Made by a program: the position numbers and the translations under genes. A stretch of DNA of 64,000 nucleotides from Rosa chinensis. Taxonomy: Eukaryota > Streptophyta > Magnoliopsida > Rosales > Rosaceae. The stretch spans positions 186,001 to 250,000 of the forward strand of contig NW_020126818.1 of NCBI RefSeq assembly GCF_002994745.2, given 5' to 3'. The notes under the pieces were generated by a model, which was not told the origin of the DNA, made no database searches, and saw nothing but the letters and a program-made list of their open reading frames with translations. Positions 10,332 through 22,138 of the stretch are shown in pieces; positions within the stretch are counted from its first letter, which is position 1, and every line of letters starts with the position of its first letter.

Positions 10332-13029
10332 TGATACGTGCAAAGCATCGCCAATTTAAACCCTGAAAAATATCATCATTAGTATAGAGCAAATAGGGTA
10401 TCGAACAAACCGGGGATTGAGGGTGCTAACATGTGAGAAACAAATTAAAGAATAGAATATACAATTCTACGAAAAATTACAAATTTACAAGTACAAACAT
10501 GCATAAATTTCGAACAACAAAAGAAACAACAAAGAGTTAGAGAGCATACATACATTCACACGAATTTAGAGAGCAAGGAATGAGAGAATAACAAAAATAT
10601 ACAAGTATATATATAGGCATGGACGAAAATAAGAGAGAAAACAAGTTAGAAAAGGTTTAGAAATCCTACTCCTATTTATACACAATTTACAAGTCCATAT
10701 CACATTGGGAATCCATATACAACAAGGATTACTAATTATATACTAATTAGGATTACTTAATTACTAAGAAAACAAATTATTGACCAAGTCAAACATTAAA
10801 TCCTAAGTCAAAACTAACTCTAACTACTTTCCCTAAAATTTAGGAACCTATCCCTTAAATTAAGGAGACCTAACAAACTCATAACAAACTACCAAATTAA
10901 TTCCTAGAAAACACTAACACATATTTACTATTCACGGAGACACTATTCACGAAATTAAAAACATTTTTTTATTTTATTTTTTTTATTTTATTTTATTATT
11001 TATATGAACATGCTACCTAAAAATTCTAAGTTAATTTTATTTATTTACAAAAACAAGAAAACATAAAGATGGGGGGGTTTTTGAAGATTAAACTATGAAT
11101 TTTACGAAAACAAGTAAAAGATTAAAAACGTTTTATTTACATAGGTGGGAAAAGAAAGATTTTTGGAAAACAATTCATCAAGAACAATTCAAGAACAACA
11201 TATTCATGCATCCCTTAATCTTGTTAATTACCATGGAAAGATATCAACCAAGAAACAAAGTTACAAGCGCCCAATGTCCCTTATATGACTTCCCTTTACA
11301 CAATTGATCGACGAAGCGCCAAACCAACATATTCCAAATGCAAGTATCACACAATCGAAGCGACTCATAATCTCATGCATTCAAATCATTAAGAGCAAGT
11401 GAAAGTTTAGTCAATAAACATGCAAATTCAAGTACTCGAAGCGAATCTTTTCATTACATGCATAATCTGATCTCGACCTTTGTCCAAAGCCTTTACTACT
11501 ATATTGAATTAGGGTCACGAAGCGTTTAACCTAATTACTAGCTCCAATTACATGCAATCATCCTAAGTTTGCAACCAAAGAACAAGAACACATAAAAGTT
11601 ATCTATAAAACAAAACCAGATTATCAATCCATATTTCGGCAATGAATCAAGATCAAGAACACACAAACACATCAATCATAGAAAAGAACATCCAAATCGC
11701 ATCCAAAAATCAGAAAGTTATCTCATGGTTTCGGTTTTACACAAAGAAAAACAAAAACAGAATTTATATCAAACAAGTTACAAAACCGTAAGGAAAACAT
11801 GATGAAGATGGTAAGAACAACCCTTAGACACGTCCCAAGGTTCCAAAGCAGCTCCAAGGTGGTGGCACAAGGTGAAGATCACGGCAAGGATGGAGGATGG
11901 CACGGCTAGGAACTTGTAGATGCAAAAACCTGAAACTCAAGAGCAAACCGGTGAGAAACGAAATTGTGGAGAATAATGTGTCAACCCCGAACGTCTAATA
12001 CACAAGGTATATATAGTAGAACGTCTCAAGGCTCTCCCAATTCGTTTCTACTTGGTTTCTCTTAGTTCGTGTTGATTTAGGACTTCTTTCTCTCAAAACA
12101 GATTTCCGGCAGGATTGACCTCAGTCCACTAAAACGGCCATAACTTTCTCTAGAAAATAGCTATTGATGAGCTGTAAAAAGCTCTGGAAACTAGACATCT
12201 GTAGCTTTCCAACCATATAAAGATCATAATTTTCTGAGCTTTGAGCGATTTATTGCACTCCGTTGAAGTTGACTGATCTGCACAGGCAGATTTCCGAATC
12301 TGTAATGGATTTGACTTTTAATGCACAAGTTGAGTCCAATTCGGTTTTCCTTCACATCACATGCCTCTCACATGCCTTCCACGCCTATTCTGAAGTAGAA
12401 ACGTCAAGAACTCCCTAGAACCTTCAAGAATCTCACGGCAATTCCAATCCTTACTCAACAAGAAGTCCAAATTCCACATTGCTTTGAAATCCGAATTCCT
12501 TGTTGCTTCCTCTTCCATGTGCACGGCATATGATCTTCTTGAGACTTCCAGATGCTTCTTGTACATTCCATAGCTCTCCTAGTATGAGTAGAACTCCATA
12601 TGCAAGTAGGTTTCCTAGTTGAATACAAACTTCTTTTCTGCGATTCTTCTACACTCTTCCGGAACCTTCTTGAGTAATCCTTATCCAACAGGGACTCCTT
12701 GTCACACTAGGATTCCTTATCTGAGTAGAATTGGGTTTCCCTGTTCAAGTAGAACTTCTAATTTCCGCGACTTAAGAGCTTGAATCCAAGTCAGCTTCTG
12801 ATTCCTACTCCAACTAGGATTCCTTTTCCTAGTCAAACTGGGAAAACTTCCATTTCTTCATTTCTTTCCATTTCTGCGCCACTTGTGCCTTCCTTAGCCA
12901 TTTTTGGACTTTGAGACTCCATTTTCACCTGTAAAACACTAACTAAGTTAAATTGATCAAGATAAAGGAAGTATCTTAGCAAAATATAGGGTTTAAACAT
13001 TATAAATGTCGCATTTTATGCTCCTATCA
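10332..13029 (-). repeat. Element B 3' LTR
   Basis: Identified by its near-identity to 22139-24832 and by the TGATA...TATCA termini. In element orientation it has a U3 of about 1 kb rich in CTAGGAATCC-like words, TATA at 12015-12008, then a long R-U5 with the CAATCCCCGG box about 95 bp from the end. T-rich runs lie near 10970. Short frames inside it recur in every B-family LTR and are not genes. Confidence 0.9.
12008..12015 (-). promoter_or_regulatory. Putative TATA box in B 3' LTR
   Basis: TATATATA in the context CTATATATACCTTGTG (reverse strand), identical in the other B-family LTRs. Confidence 0.45.
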
Positions 13030-13050
13030 AATTCCCCCACACTTAGCTTT
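13030..13050 (-). promoter_or_regulatory. Polypurine tract of element B
   Basis: The reverse strand reads AAAGCTAAGTGTGGGGGAATT directly against the 3' LTR start. Confidence 0.8.
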
Positions 13051-14140
13051 TGCTAGTCCCTTAGCAAAATCAACATAACAAACCAAAAAGACTAAGACAC
13101 AAAACAAAGAAACTACGAAAATAAACTAAGTATAGAAAACGAAAAACACAAGGACACAAAGACTCAAAAACGTAAAACACTTAGAAGACTCAGAACGAAA
13201 ATCAAAACCAGAAACAAAGACCAAGACGTTAACAACACAAATGACTTCTACGCCCTTTAACATATTGTCTCAGAAATCTCATACTTTCAAGTCACCAAGA
13301 TTAGCACTTAACCAAGCATCACATCATCAAGATATTCAAGAGTTAGTTACAAGATATAATTCACATATAAGCATGTAAGACTTGGGAGTAAACAATGGTG
13401 GTGGGTTCTTTAACATATTTCAAACAAGTCATGATTCAAACCTCACATGGATATATCACTCTTTCTTCTCTCAGATTCAAAGCTCATGCTTAAAAGCTTA
13501 TTCACTCAAGTATATGTGAAAGAATAGCAAGTAAATCACATACATATAAGAAACGAAAGCACATATATATTTTTGAAAGATCTCATGAAAGATATCGACT
13601 ACATGCACAGATGAACCCAAGCCATAAGTTCAACAGTTATAACTCATCTCCACAGATCAAAGGCTGTCCCATCTTAAGGATCAAAGAGGTCTTACAATTT
13701 AAGGTTGTAATGGGGCCAAGGCTTAAGGTTAAAAGAAACGAAGGGATAGGAAAATCACAAAGTATCCTAAAAACCTAGTAGAGCACTTGTAGATGTAGAG
13801 AGACCAAATTTCTAATCCACCAAAGCATGTAGACGCCAAGTATCCTTCAAAGGCTTATAAAAGGGCCAAGTACCATCATGTTGGGCCCAAACTTCATTCT
13901 AACCTTCTTCCGAACAAGTGAATTGGACAAAGACCAAAATTTTCAACAATGGGCCTTCAATTTAAAACAAACTCCAAATTCACCAAGTATAGGGGACTAA
14001 AATCCATAAACACTTAAACAATATCACACATTTTCTCTTAATTGCCGAAATATTCTTTTCTTGATAATTTTTTACGATTTCATTCTTTTTTTTTTCTTTT
14101 TCGGCAATAACATACAAAGATTACATATGGACAAGTCTAC

Positions 14141-14150
14141 CCCCACACTT
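14141..14150 (-). promoter_or_regulatory. Middle AAGTGTGGGG motif of element B
   Basis: Exact core followed by GTAGACTTGTCC on the reverse strand, as in A, C, D and the LARD-like element. Confidence 0.45.
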
Positions 14151-14929
14151 GAACTTCTTCATGTCTTCAAAATTCTTCCTTGACGCCAAAACTCCAATCA
14201 AAGTCTCAAAAATATGCTCCACTAAGTCTTTAGAACAAAGGGTAAGGATATAACTATACTAGGGTTAAGGTTTAAGGAATTTTGAGGGTGATGAAAGAAA
14301 AGGCTTAATGTAGGCTCAAAATGGTTAAACTAGGGGAGTCCCACGACGGCACAATTAGGGACACAGGCTATATTTGGCTATGGTGGTAAAATCCTAAGTA
14401 AGTACCTTTATCCTTTCCAGAATCAGGGCCATATATTGATCATAAACGTCTCAACAAGCATAACAGTGAATTCTAGCATTCTCTAGTCCATCAAACTTAA
14501 TCTATGGCAAGTAATCAATCAAGATGAAAGAATAATGAGATCAACAAAATCATCGCCAAGAAAATAAGAGTATAATTCATTTTTTTATTAATCACTCAAC
14601 AAAGAAAGAGGACATGGCTCAAATTCTCACAAGGGTTATTATGAATCACAACTTATCTTCCACATGTTCATATTCTGTACCAAAGTTACGCATGCACCAT
14701 ATCTACTACACATTCATATGCTTTTCATACATCATAATTAACCAAAGAATATCATCAAACATTATCTCAATCTTGTGATCCTCTTTTAGCCTTAATTTCA
14801 GAGATATAAGCTCATCCTAGACAGTTAAAAGGGCATCCTAAGACTCGATCACAAAACAAACACAAAAACAACCATGTAAATGACGCACAAACAAGACAAA
14901 AACGTTTTGGACTTAGGGTTATTTCCCTT

Positions 14930-15050
14930 CTCCTTTCGGTAACTCCTTTGGAACATGACCAGGTGAAGAGAGGAACGATTTTGGCGGAGCTCAGCTCACT
15001 TGATTGACAGGGGACGAGACCCTTTGTCAGCACTTCTCATATCCAAACTG
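14930..15050 (-). repeat. UTR repeat module, 3' UTR copy (element B)
   Basis: On the plus strand it has the words GGTAACTCCTTTGG, AGAGGAACGATTTTGGCGG and GCACTTCTC in order. Diverged copies in the same order lie in the 5' leader at 21397-21512 and 21731-21865. C and D carry the same three-copy arrangement. Confidence 0.6.
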
Positions 15051-15299
15051 AACCTTAGATATCACATCCCATTGGATGCGCCTACGATGAAGAAGATATT
15101 TACCCAAAATTCATTTTGACTCTAAAAATAAACAAACAAAACATATAAGTATAAAAACCAAAACATATAACACAAAACCTAAAACAAAAGTTAACGCAAA
15201 TTTTTTTATTTTCTGATTTTTCCGATTTTTTATTTTGTTTTTTCTTTTTTATAACCACAAAACTAGCTCCTAAAAACAAAGTGAAACGTTATACCCTTC

Positions 15300-15331
15300 C
15301 CCCACACTTGAATCATGCATTGTCCTCAATG
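15300..15331 (-). promoter_or_regulatory. Hairpin 3 and pol-proximal AAGTGTGGGG (element B)
   Basis: CATTG-loop-CAATG at 15318-15331, and AAGTGTGGGG at 15309-15300 on the reverse strand, in the same order as in A. Confidence 0.55.
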
Positions 15332-15478
15332 TATAAACAAGTATAAAGCATACAAAACATCAATCAAGCATGGCATAAGAGTTAACGCAAGAAATCTAAA
15401 AATAAAGACAAAGTTCTCGAAAATAAAAGAGAAGGGAAGAGTTCAAGAATGCAAATCTGCGTTGATGGCTCCTCCACA

Positions 15479-15542
15479 GCTACGGATGAAATGGGTTGCC
15501 TCCCATGCAGCGCTTAATGTTTAAAGTCTTTCAGCCTAGACT
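15479..15542 (-). promoter_or_regulatory. Conserved paired RNA hairpins after pol (element B)
   Basis: Reverse-strand hairpin 1 is AGTCT-AGGCTGAA-AGACT (15542-15525). Hairpin 2 is ATGGG-AGGCAA-CCCAT (15506-15491), where A has TTGGG...CCCAA: the closing A-U pair is replaced by U-A with the loop unchanged. The outer stem is GCTGC (15511-15507) with GTAGC (15483-15479). Confidence 0.6.
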
Positions 15543-15553
15543 TGCACCTTCAT

Positions 15554-18500
15554 TTAGTCCTCAGTTGGTGGCGCCTCCTGGAGGGGTACATCCTCCACAT
15601 TGTGCTCCACAAATGCCTCATAATAAGGCTTAAGACGATGGCCATTTACCTTGAACTCACTTCCAGTTGCAGGGCTCCTTATCTGTATAGCACCATGAGA
15701 AAAAACGTTAGTAACTATAAAAGGACCAACCCATCTAGAACGTAATTTACCAGGGAAAAGCTTTAATCGAGAATGAAATAAAAGAACTTTTTGACCAATT
15801 ACAAAAGCCTTTCCACGAATCATTTTATCATGAAAAGCCTTTGTCTTTTCCTTGTAAATCCGAGCACTATCATAGGCATCATTTCGAATTTCCTCAAGCT
15901 CATTGAGTTGCAACTTCCTATGAAGTCCAGCTTCATCCAAGTCCATGTTGAACGTTCTAATTGCCCACCATGCTCTATGCTCCAATTCCACAGGTAAGTG
16001 GCACGCTTTTCCATACACCAACCGAAATGGAGACATCCCTATTGGCGTCTTAAAGGCAGTCCTATACGCCCACAATGCATCCTCCAAGCGTTGGCTCCAA
16101 TCCTTCCTTGAAGGTCCCACGGTTTTCTCAAGTATCCGCTTTATTTCCCTATTTGAAACTTCTGCTTGTCCACTCGTTTGAGGATGATAAGGCGTGGAAA
16201 CCTTATGAGTGACGTTGTACTTCCTGAGCAAAGCCTCAATGGTCTTGTTGCAAAAGTGAGAACCTCCGTCACTAATGATTGCTCTAGGCATGCCAAACCT
16301 ACTAAAAATGTTAGACTTTATAAACTCTGCAACAACCTTAGAATCATTAGTTCTGGTGGCTTTCGCTTCCACCCATTTAGAAACATAATCAACAGCTAAG
16401 AGGATATAGAGAAAACCATTAGATGAAGGAAAAGGTCCCATAAAATCAATACCCCAAACATCAAAGATTTCGACAATTATCACAGGTTTTAAAGGCATTT
16501 GATCTTTAGGGCCTAAATTACCGGTTCTTTGGCATCTATCACATGTCATACAAAAATTATATGCATCTTTAAACAAAGTAGGCCAATAAAAACCACATTC
16601 CAACACCTTCCTAGCAGTTCTATCAGAGCCAAAGTGACCACCACATTGCTTAGCATGACTAAACTCAAGTATAGCTTTCTGTTCATTATTAGGCACACAT
16701 CTCCTTATCAATTTATCAGGACAATATTTCCACAAGTAAGGATCATCCCAAACATATTGTCTAGCTAAAAACTTAAGTCTATCACGTTGAGCACTTTGCA
16801 TATGACTAGGAAACGTTTTAGACACCAAATAATTAACAATATCTGCATACCAAGGCTCACTTACCTGGATTCCGAAGAGTTGTTCATCCGGAAACATCTC
16901 CACTAAGGGTATGGCGTCCTCCTCACTCACTAGCCTACTCAAGTGGTCTGCCACAACGTTGTCAGAGCCCTTCTTATCCTTGATCTCAACATCAAACTCT
17001 TGAAGCAAGAGTATCCAACGAATTAGCCTAGGTTTTGCCTCCTTCTTTGACATTAGGTACCTTAAAGCTGCATGATCAGAATAAATAATAACTTTAGTAC
17101 CCAATAAATAAGATCGAAATTTTTCTAAGGCAAAAACAACAGCTAAGAGTTCTTTTTCAGTTGTAGAATAATTGAGTTGAGCATCATTGAGGGTTCTTGA
17201 CGCATAGTAGATGGCATAAGGCTTCTTGTCCTTCCTTTGGCCTAGCACGGCCCCAATGGCATAATCTGAGGCATCACACATGATCTCAAAGGGAAGAGAC
17301 CAATCTGGAGGAAGCATGATAGGAGCAGACGTCAGAAGCTCCTTTAAAGCATTGAATGCATCCTTGCAATCCTCCTTGAACTCAAACGCCACTTCCTTTT
17401 GAAGTAGACGACATAGGGGCCTAGAAATCTTGGAAAAGTCCTTGATAAAGCGCCTGTAGAAACCTGCATGTCCAAGAAAAGAACGGACCTCCCTCACACT
17501 TGTGGGGTATGGTAAGTATCTAACAAGATCTACTTTAGCTTTGTCTACTTCAATTCCACGTTTAGAGATAATATGCCCTAAAACTATTCCTTGTTTAACC
17601 ATAAAGTGACATTTTTCCCAATTTAAAACAAGGTTAGTTTGTTCACAACGTTCAAGTATCAATTCTAAATTACTTAAGCAATTTTCGAAATCTTTACCAA
17701 AGACAGAAAAGTCATCCATAAAAACCTCAATAATTTTCTCAATAAAATCAGAGAAGATACTTACCATGCACCTTTGAAACGTACCTGGGGCGTTACATAG
17801 TCCGAATGGCATTCTTCTGTAGGCAAACGTTCCAAAAGGACAAGTGAAGGTCGTTTTCTCTTGATCCTCATGAGCAATGGCGATTTGATTGTAACCAGAA
17901 TATCCATCCAAGAAGCAATAGAACTCGTGACCTGCTAACCTCTCAAGCATCTGATCAATGAATGGCAAAGGGAAGTGATCCTTCCTAGTAGTGGCGTTGA
18001 GCTTCCTATAGTCTATGCAAACTCGATGTCCAGTCACCGTTCTCTGAGGCACTAACTCATTCTCTGCATTCTTCACAACAGTTATCCCAGACTTTTTTGG
18101 CACAACCTGAACTGGTGAAACCCACTTAGAGTCCGAGATAGGGTATATGACGCCACAATCAAGGAGTTTGATAACCTCCTTCTTCACAACCTCCATCATG
18201 GGTGGATTCAAACGTCTTTGAGCCTCCCTTGTTGGCTTGGCTCCCTCCTCAAGCAAAATCCGATGCACACAAGTAGTAGGGCTAATTCCCCTGATATCCG
18301 CTAAGGTCCAACCAATCGCAGTCTTGTGTTTCTTAAGCATCTCCACAAGTCTATCCTCTTGAGTAGACGTCAATGATGAGGATATGATCACAGGTAACGT
18401 CTCTTTATCTCCCAAGTAAACATACTTCAAATGATCTGGCAATGGCTTAAGTTCTAGGGTAGGTGCCTGAATCACTGAAGGTAGAGGTTTATTAGTAGAG

Positions 18501-20407
18501 ATGGGAAGTGAAAAAGAAGGATTTGACTTACCTACAAAGGACGTTGCCTCAAGAGAAGCAACGTTTTCTAGGTGGATGGATTCATAAGAATCCGTGAGGT
18601 CTTCCTTAGGTATGGTGGCACCATCTTCCATGAAACCAACACCACTTGCAATGGTTGAGACCATGGTATCCTCCTCCATTATTTCCATGAATTTCTGCGC
18701 AAGATCATCAAGTATATCAATAGAAAAACATGATTGAAAGTCACTTAATGGATACCTCATGGCTTCGAAAATGTTGAAGCCAACAACTTCTCCATCAAAT
18801 TCCATTGACAAGGTGCCAGAATACACATCAATTTTGGTCCTAGCCGTCCTCATGAATGGACGACCTAGCAAAAGTGGCGTTGACTTGGGAGAGGGTTCCT
18901 CCATTTCTAGGACGTAAAAATCAGCTGGGAAGATTAGCTCACCCACCTGCACAAGTACATCCTCAACTAACCCCTTAGGGTATGCATTAGATCGATCTGC
19001 CAATTGAATAATAACATTATCATGTTTAAGTTCACCTAGACCTAGAGATGCATAAATAGAATATGGCATAACATTTATAGAAGCACCTAAGTCTAGCATG
19101 GCATTTTCGAATCTAGTGGTTCCAATAACACAAGGGATAGAAAAACTCCCTGGATCCTTACACTTTTCAGGCATTTTGCGTTGAAGCACAGCTGAGACAT
19201 TCTCACTTACCTTCACCACTTCTTTCTCACGGTTCTGTCTCCTTGTGGTGCAAAGTTCCTTCAAAAATTTGGCATACTTAGGAATTTGCTTAATGGCCTC
19301 AAGGAGAGGAATGTTGATTTGCACTTTCTTAAAAGTTTCCAAGATGGCCTTTTCGGCTTCATCCTTCTTGGACTTAGCATATCTGCTTGGGAAAGGCAAA
19401 GGAGAAGAAGATGGATTAGTAATAACCGAATTGAAAGAGTTAGAAACTTGTCCTTTAGGTTTCGGTTCTGCAGTAGGAGGTGTCACATGAGCCTTAGACG
19501 TTGCAGGGTCATCCTCCTCCTCTAAAATGGACGTTGAGATCTTTTTGGGAGGCGTTGGAGGATCTACAAGGGTCTTACCACTCCTTGTAGTGACGACTTT
19601 GGCTTGCTCAAAGTGAGGATTTGGGATGGTACCACTTGGTAGCTTACCTTGCTCATGAAACTTACCCATAAACTCCACAACTTGACTCATTTGCTTCTTC
19701 ATCTCATTCACATCCGTAGATATAGCATTGATTTGATTCCCATGATGAGTTTGACCTGCAATTAAAGCTTGAGTAGACTTAGTTAGAGTTCGGATTAATT
19801 CATCATTCGAAGAAGAAGAAGAAGCATTTGAATTAAAATTTGAATTGAAAGGAGTAGGGTTAGGAGGTTGAGGCTTTTGATAAAAGCCTTGAGGACGTTG
19901 TTGGAACCCTTGAGGTGCACTTTGAACGTTGTCATTGTCCTTCCAACGAAAATTGGGGTGATCCCTCCATCCAGGATTGTAGGTATTCGAGTAAGGATCA
20001 TTCCTAGGACGTTGGTACCCTTGTTGGAAACCTATGGCGTTAACACCTTCCTGTCCTCCACTTTCCATGAGTTGAGGGCATTGATCAGACACATGCCCTT
20101 GCATAGAACAAACTCCACACACCATGACTTGACCATGTGATCCCTGGGACACAAGAGAAGTAAGTTTGTTAATTTTATCCTCCAATTGGGCTAAAGTACT
20201 TACCTCATGGACCCTTTCACGTGTGGTGGTGGATTTGGGCCTAGAGCTTCCATATTGTTGTTGATTCAAGGCCCTATTCTCAATTAGAACCATTCCAGCC
20301 GCAGGTTCCTTATCAACAAACGATCCACCAGAAGCTGCATCTAGCATGTCTCTTTCCAAGTTGGTGAGCCCATCATAAAAACAAGTGAGCAAGGTCTCAT
20401 CCTTCAT
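15554..20407 (-). CDS. Athila gag C-terminus, protease, RT, RNase H, integrase polyprotein (element B)
   Basis: 1617 open codons. In order: Gag zinc knuckle [14 protein letters not shown] (97-110); Q/P-rich linker; aspartic protease with [14 protein letters not shown] (active site DLGA, Asp439); reverse transcriptase with [31 protein letters not shown] and catalytic FMDDF (896-900); RNase H with Asp1045, Glu1084 or 1086, Asp1111 and Asp1154; integrase with an H-H-C-C zinc site (His1251, His1258, Cys1286, Cys1289) and DD35E core (Asp1321, Asp1380, Glu1416); then RWVGPFIV, a GPF/Y-like module. The first Met (MKDETLL) is internal to Gag: the true start is at 21155, separated by two one-base deletions. 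In Athila the product is a polyprotein cleaved by its own protease. All catalytic residues are present, so pol looks intact. The sister copies at 43038 and 30895 differ in the stretch SHMQSAQRD. Confidence 0.93.
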   Translation of the reverse strand: MKDETLLTCFYDGLTNLERDMLDAASGGSFVDKEPAAGMVLIENRALNQQQYGSSRPKSTTTRERVHEVSTLAQLEDKINKLTSLVSQGSHGQVMVCGVCSMQGHVSDQCPQLMESGGQEGVNAIGFQQGYQRPRNDPYSNTYNPGWRDHPNFRWKDNDNVQSAPQGFQQRPQGFYQKPQPPNPTPFNSNFNSNASSSSSNDELIRTLTKSTQALIAGQTHHGNQINAISTDVNEMKKQMSQVVEFMGKFHEQGKLPSGTIPNPHFEQAKVVTTRSGKTLVDPPTPPKKISTSILEEEDDPATSKAHVTPPTAEPKPKGQVSNSFNSVITNPSSSPLPFPSRYAKSKKDEAEKAILETFKKVQINIPLLEAIKQIPKYAKFLKELCTTRRQNREKEVVKVSENVSAVLQRKMPEKCKDPGSFSIPCVIGTTRFENAMLDLGASINVMPYSIYASLGLGELKHDNVIIQLADRSNAYPKGLVEDVLVQVGELIFPADFYVLEMEEPSPKSTPLLLGRPFMRTARTKIDVYSGTLSMEFDGEVVGFNIFEAMRYPLSDFQSCFSIDILDDLAQKFMEIMEEDTMVSTIASGVGFMEDGATIPKEDLTDSYESIHLENVASLEATSFVGKSNPSFSLPISTNKPLPSVIQAPTLELKPLPDHLKYVYLGDKETLPVIISSSLTSTQEDRLVEMLKKHKTAIGWTLADIRGISPTTCVHRILLEEGAKPTREAQRRLNPPMMEVVKKEVIKLLDCGVIYPISDSKWVSPVQVVPKKSGITVVKNAENELVPQRTVTGHRVCIDYRKLNATTRKDHFPLPFIDQMLERLAGHEFYCFLDGYSGYNQIAIAHEDQEKTTFTCPFGTFAYRRMPFGLCNAPGTFQRCMVSIFSDFIEKIIEVFMDDFSVFGKDFENCLSNLELILERCEQTNLVLNWEKCHFMVKQGIVLGHIISKRGIEVDKAKVDLVRYLPYPTSVREVRSFLGHAGFYRRFIKDFSKISRPLCRLLQKEVAFEFKEDCKDAFNALKELLTSAPIMLPPDWSLPFEIMCDASDYAIGAVLGQRKDKKPYAIYYASRTLNDAQLNYSTTEKELLAVVFALEKFRSYLLGTKVIIYSDHAALRYLMSKKEAKPRLIRWILLLQEFDVEIKDKKGSDNVVADHLSRLVSEEDAIPLVEMFPDEQLFGIQVSEPWYADIVNYLVSKTFPSHMQSAQRDRLKFLARQYVWDDPYLWKYCPDKLIRRCVPNNEQKAILEFSHAKQCGGHFGSDRTARKVLECGFYWPTLFKDAYNFCMTCDRCQRTGNLGPKDQMPLKPVIIVEIFDVWGIDFMGPFPSSNGFLYILLAVDYVSKWVEAKATRTNDSKVVAEFIKSNIFSRFGMPRAIISDGGSHFCNKTIEALLRKYNVTHKVSTPYHPQTSGQAEVSNREIKRILEKTVGPSRKDWSQRLEDALWAYRTAFKTPIGMSPFRLVYGKACHLPVELEHRAWWAIRTFNMDLDEAGLHRKLQLNELEEIRNDAYDSARIYKEKTKAFHDKMIRGKAFVIGQKVLLFHSRLKLFPGKLRSRWVGPFIVTNVFSHGAIQIRSPATGSEFKVNGHRLKPYYEAFVEHNVEDVPLQEAPPTED

Positions 20408-21155
20408 GCCATGTTGAGGGCATTGAGTGGTGAGAGACTTGAACCTTTCATAGTAATCTGCATAGGACTCATCTTGCCCTTGTTGAATTCCACTTATCTT
20501 TTCCTTAACATGATGATGCGAGATGTAGGAAAATACTTCTCAAGAAACGCCTTCATCATATCAGCCCAAGATGTAATCCGTCCACTTGGCAACTCATAAA
20601 GCCATTGCTTGCCTTGTCAGCCAACGAAAATGGGAAGGCTTTTAACTTCAAAATATGCTCATCAGCTCCCTGAGGCTTCATGCTAGTGCAGATGAACTGA
20701 AATTCCATCAAGTGGTTGTTGGGATCTTCCATAGAGAGTCCATGGAATGTAGGAAGACGATGAAGTAGCCCAGACTTCAACTCAAAATCAGCTGTTAATC
20801 CCTCAGCTGCAGCAGGGTAGGTTATGCAGGTTGGCACTCCACCAGGTGGAATGACAGATGTAGAGAGTTGCCTGATGGTGAGAGCCATTGGTGGTGGTGG
20901 TGGTGGGACGACTAAGAGTGCACGAGGTGATGGAGGTGGCGTTTGGTGTGGTGATGGGTTAACTGAAGTGTCAGAAACTTCTGATCCTCCCTCTACTCTA
21001 TTCCCTTCACTATCTAATTGAAGCTCACGGAATTGAAGAGGTGTGGTCACTGGAACGTCAAATATGTCTGAGTTCTTCTTCAATCTCTCAAGTCTATCTT
21101 TGATGACGTGAAGAGGCGTTTTGGTGTACTTAGGTGGTTCAGATGGTCCAGACAT
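20408..21155 (-). pseudogene. Athila gag N-terminal part, frameshifted (element B)
   Basis: Starts MSGPSEPPKYTKTPLH at 21155 and runs through a Pro-rich segment (PPPPPPMALTIRQL) into the capsid-like region (FHGLSMEDPNNHLMEFQFIC). Compared with the D copy, one T is missing near 20609-20610 and one base near 20498-20510, so the frame leaves Gag after FSLADKA and returns only near 20407. Both losses are short-run, one-base changes and could be sequencing errors. The ATG is the second of two overlapping ATGs (ATGAATG); the first opens only a very short frame. Gag would form the virus-like particle that packages element RNA. Confidence 0.85.
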
Positions 21156-21164
21156 TCATTGATC

Positions 21165-21194
21165 CTGTTATAGAATGAAAGAATATAGTTAGTA
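21165..21194 (-). promoter_or_regulatory. Possible branch point and 3' splice site before gag (element B)
   Basis: The reverse strand has TACTAAC (21194-21188), a T-rich stretch, then CAG (21167-21165) nine bases before the gag ATG pair. C and D keep both signals. TTTTGGTAAG donor-like words lie upstream in the leader. Splicing is not shown. Confidence 0.35.
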
Positions 21195-22114
21195 AGATAT
21201 AAACAAGACGTGGACCAAGGTACACACATCAAAAACGTCACATATAAACAAGTATACACAAGGCCAACGAAAATTGATAGTGGTTAGTTACAATCTTCTA
21301 CAATTTTCGAATTAATCAATTTCAATAAGAGTTTTGCAAGTCAAGGTTTGGACGTGCGGCCCAGAGATTCTAATGTTAATACAAGTCTCCCCCCCTTTAT
21401 CTTTTGGTAACTCTTTTGGCACAGAGCCAGGTAGTAGAGGAACGATTTTGGCGGAGCTACTCCCACATAGTGGTTTTGGCCCTCTTGTAAGCACTTCTCG
21501 TATCCAATCAACCTAGACACCCTGTGTTACTAAGGTGCGCCGCAGAGATAAAAGGAGTTGCTTGACAAGTATTAATAAAAGAACTCTCACCTATTCCGTT
21601 ATGACTCACATCCTTCTTACCAAAACCAATTCTTTCAAAAATTGTCTAAGTGTATGACTTCAATAAGACATAATGAACCATTGTTTTGGACGTGCGGCCC
21701 AAGTCCTTGCCTCTACACATATTTCTTCTCAAATCCTTTGGGCAACCTTACTGAAATGGCCAGTGCGGGGAGGACGAACACGAGAGGTAGAAACCATTTT
21801 GGCACAAGCTACTCCCACATAGTGGTTTAGGCTCGTTTGATTGCACTTCTGGATTCAAAACCCATCATGGACGTTGTCCCCTTCCTAGTCACCATTTCAC
21901 ATAGGCTATACTTACTTAGATAAGAAAAGGCCTAAGTGCAAGACATTTTTCAAGTGTTAATAAAAGCCGCCCTCAACCTTAAAAGACCTGAATCAGGTGC
22001 TAATAAGGGTTAAGGCTAGTATCAACAAACGAGACTTCACCTATTCCATAATAGTTCAAAATCCCTTACCAAAATCATACCTTAGTGGCATTTTCATCAC
22101 ATGAAGACTTTTCA

Positions 22115-22133
22115 ATCCCCGGCAACGGCGCCA
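22115..22133 (-). promoter_or_regulatory. Primer-binding site for tRNA-Asp (element B)
   Basis: The plus strand reads ATCCCCGGCAACGGCGCCA, the 3' end of plant tRNA-Asp(GTC) including CCA, five bases from the LTR end. tRNA-Asp priming is typical of Athila. Confidence 0.9.
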
Positions 22134-22138
22134 AAAAT

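Larger units (their letters stand above)
13030..15553 (-). other. Element B 3' untranslated region
   Basis: 2.5 kb between the pol stop and the PPT. No supported coding frame. It contains AAGTGTGGGG on the reverse strand at 13044-13035, 14150-14141 and 15309-15300, the conserved hairpins at 15479-15542, hairpin 3 at 15318-15331, and one copy (14930-15050) of a repeat module also found twice in the leader. Confidence 0.8.
21156..22138 (-). other. Element B 5' leader
   Basis: About 1 kb between the 5' LTR and gag, non-coding. It contains the PBS at its LTR end, two copies of the UTR repeat module (21397-21512 and 21731-21865) and, just before gag, TACTAAC and a CAG that resemble a plant branch point and 3' splice site. 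Confidence 0.75.

Noticed and set aside
9511..10392. A chromodomain or full chromovirus pol to the left
   Set aside because: The coding sequence stops in RT at 9514; no integrase or chromodomain is present in the window.
11095..11307. 60-80 codon frames recurring in every B-family LTR (for example 11095, 12357, 38566, 50385, 51647)
   Set aside because: They recur because the LTR recurs. They differ in length with one-base indels and match no known family.
19245..19490. Frames antisense to pol in B, with equivalents in C and D
   Set aside because: They mirror conserved pol codons and have no independent support.
22115..22133. tRNA-Asp-like sequence
   Set aside because: Only the 3' 19 bases are present, at the LTR edge; it is a primer-binding site, not a tRNA gene.
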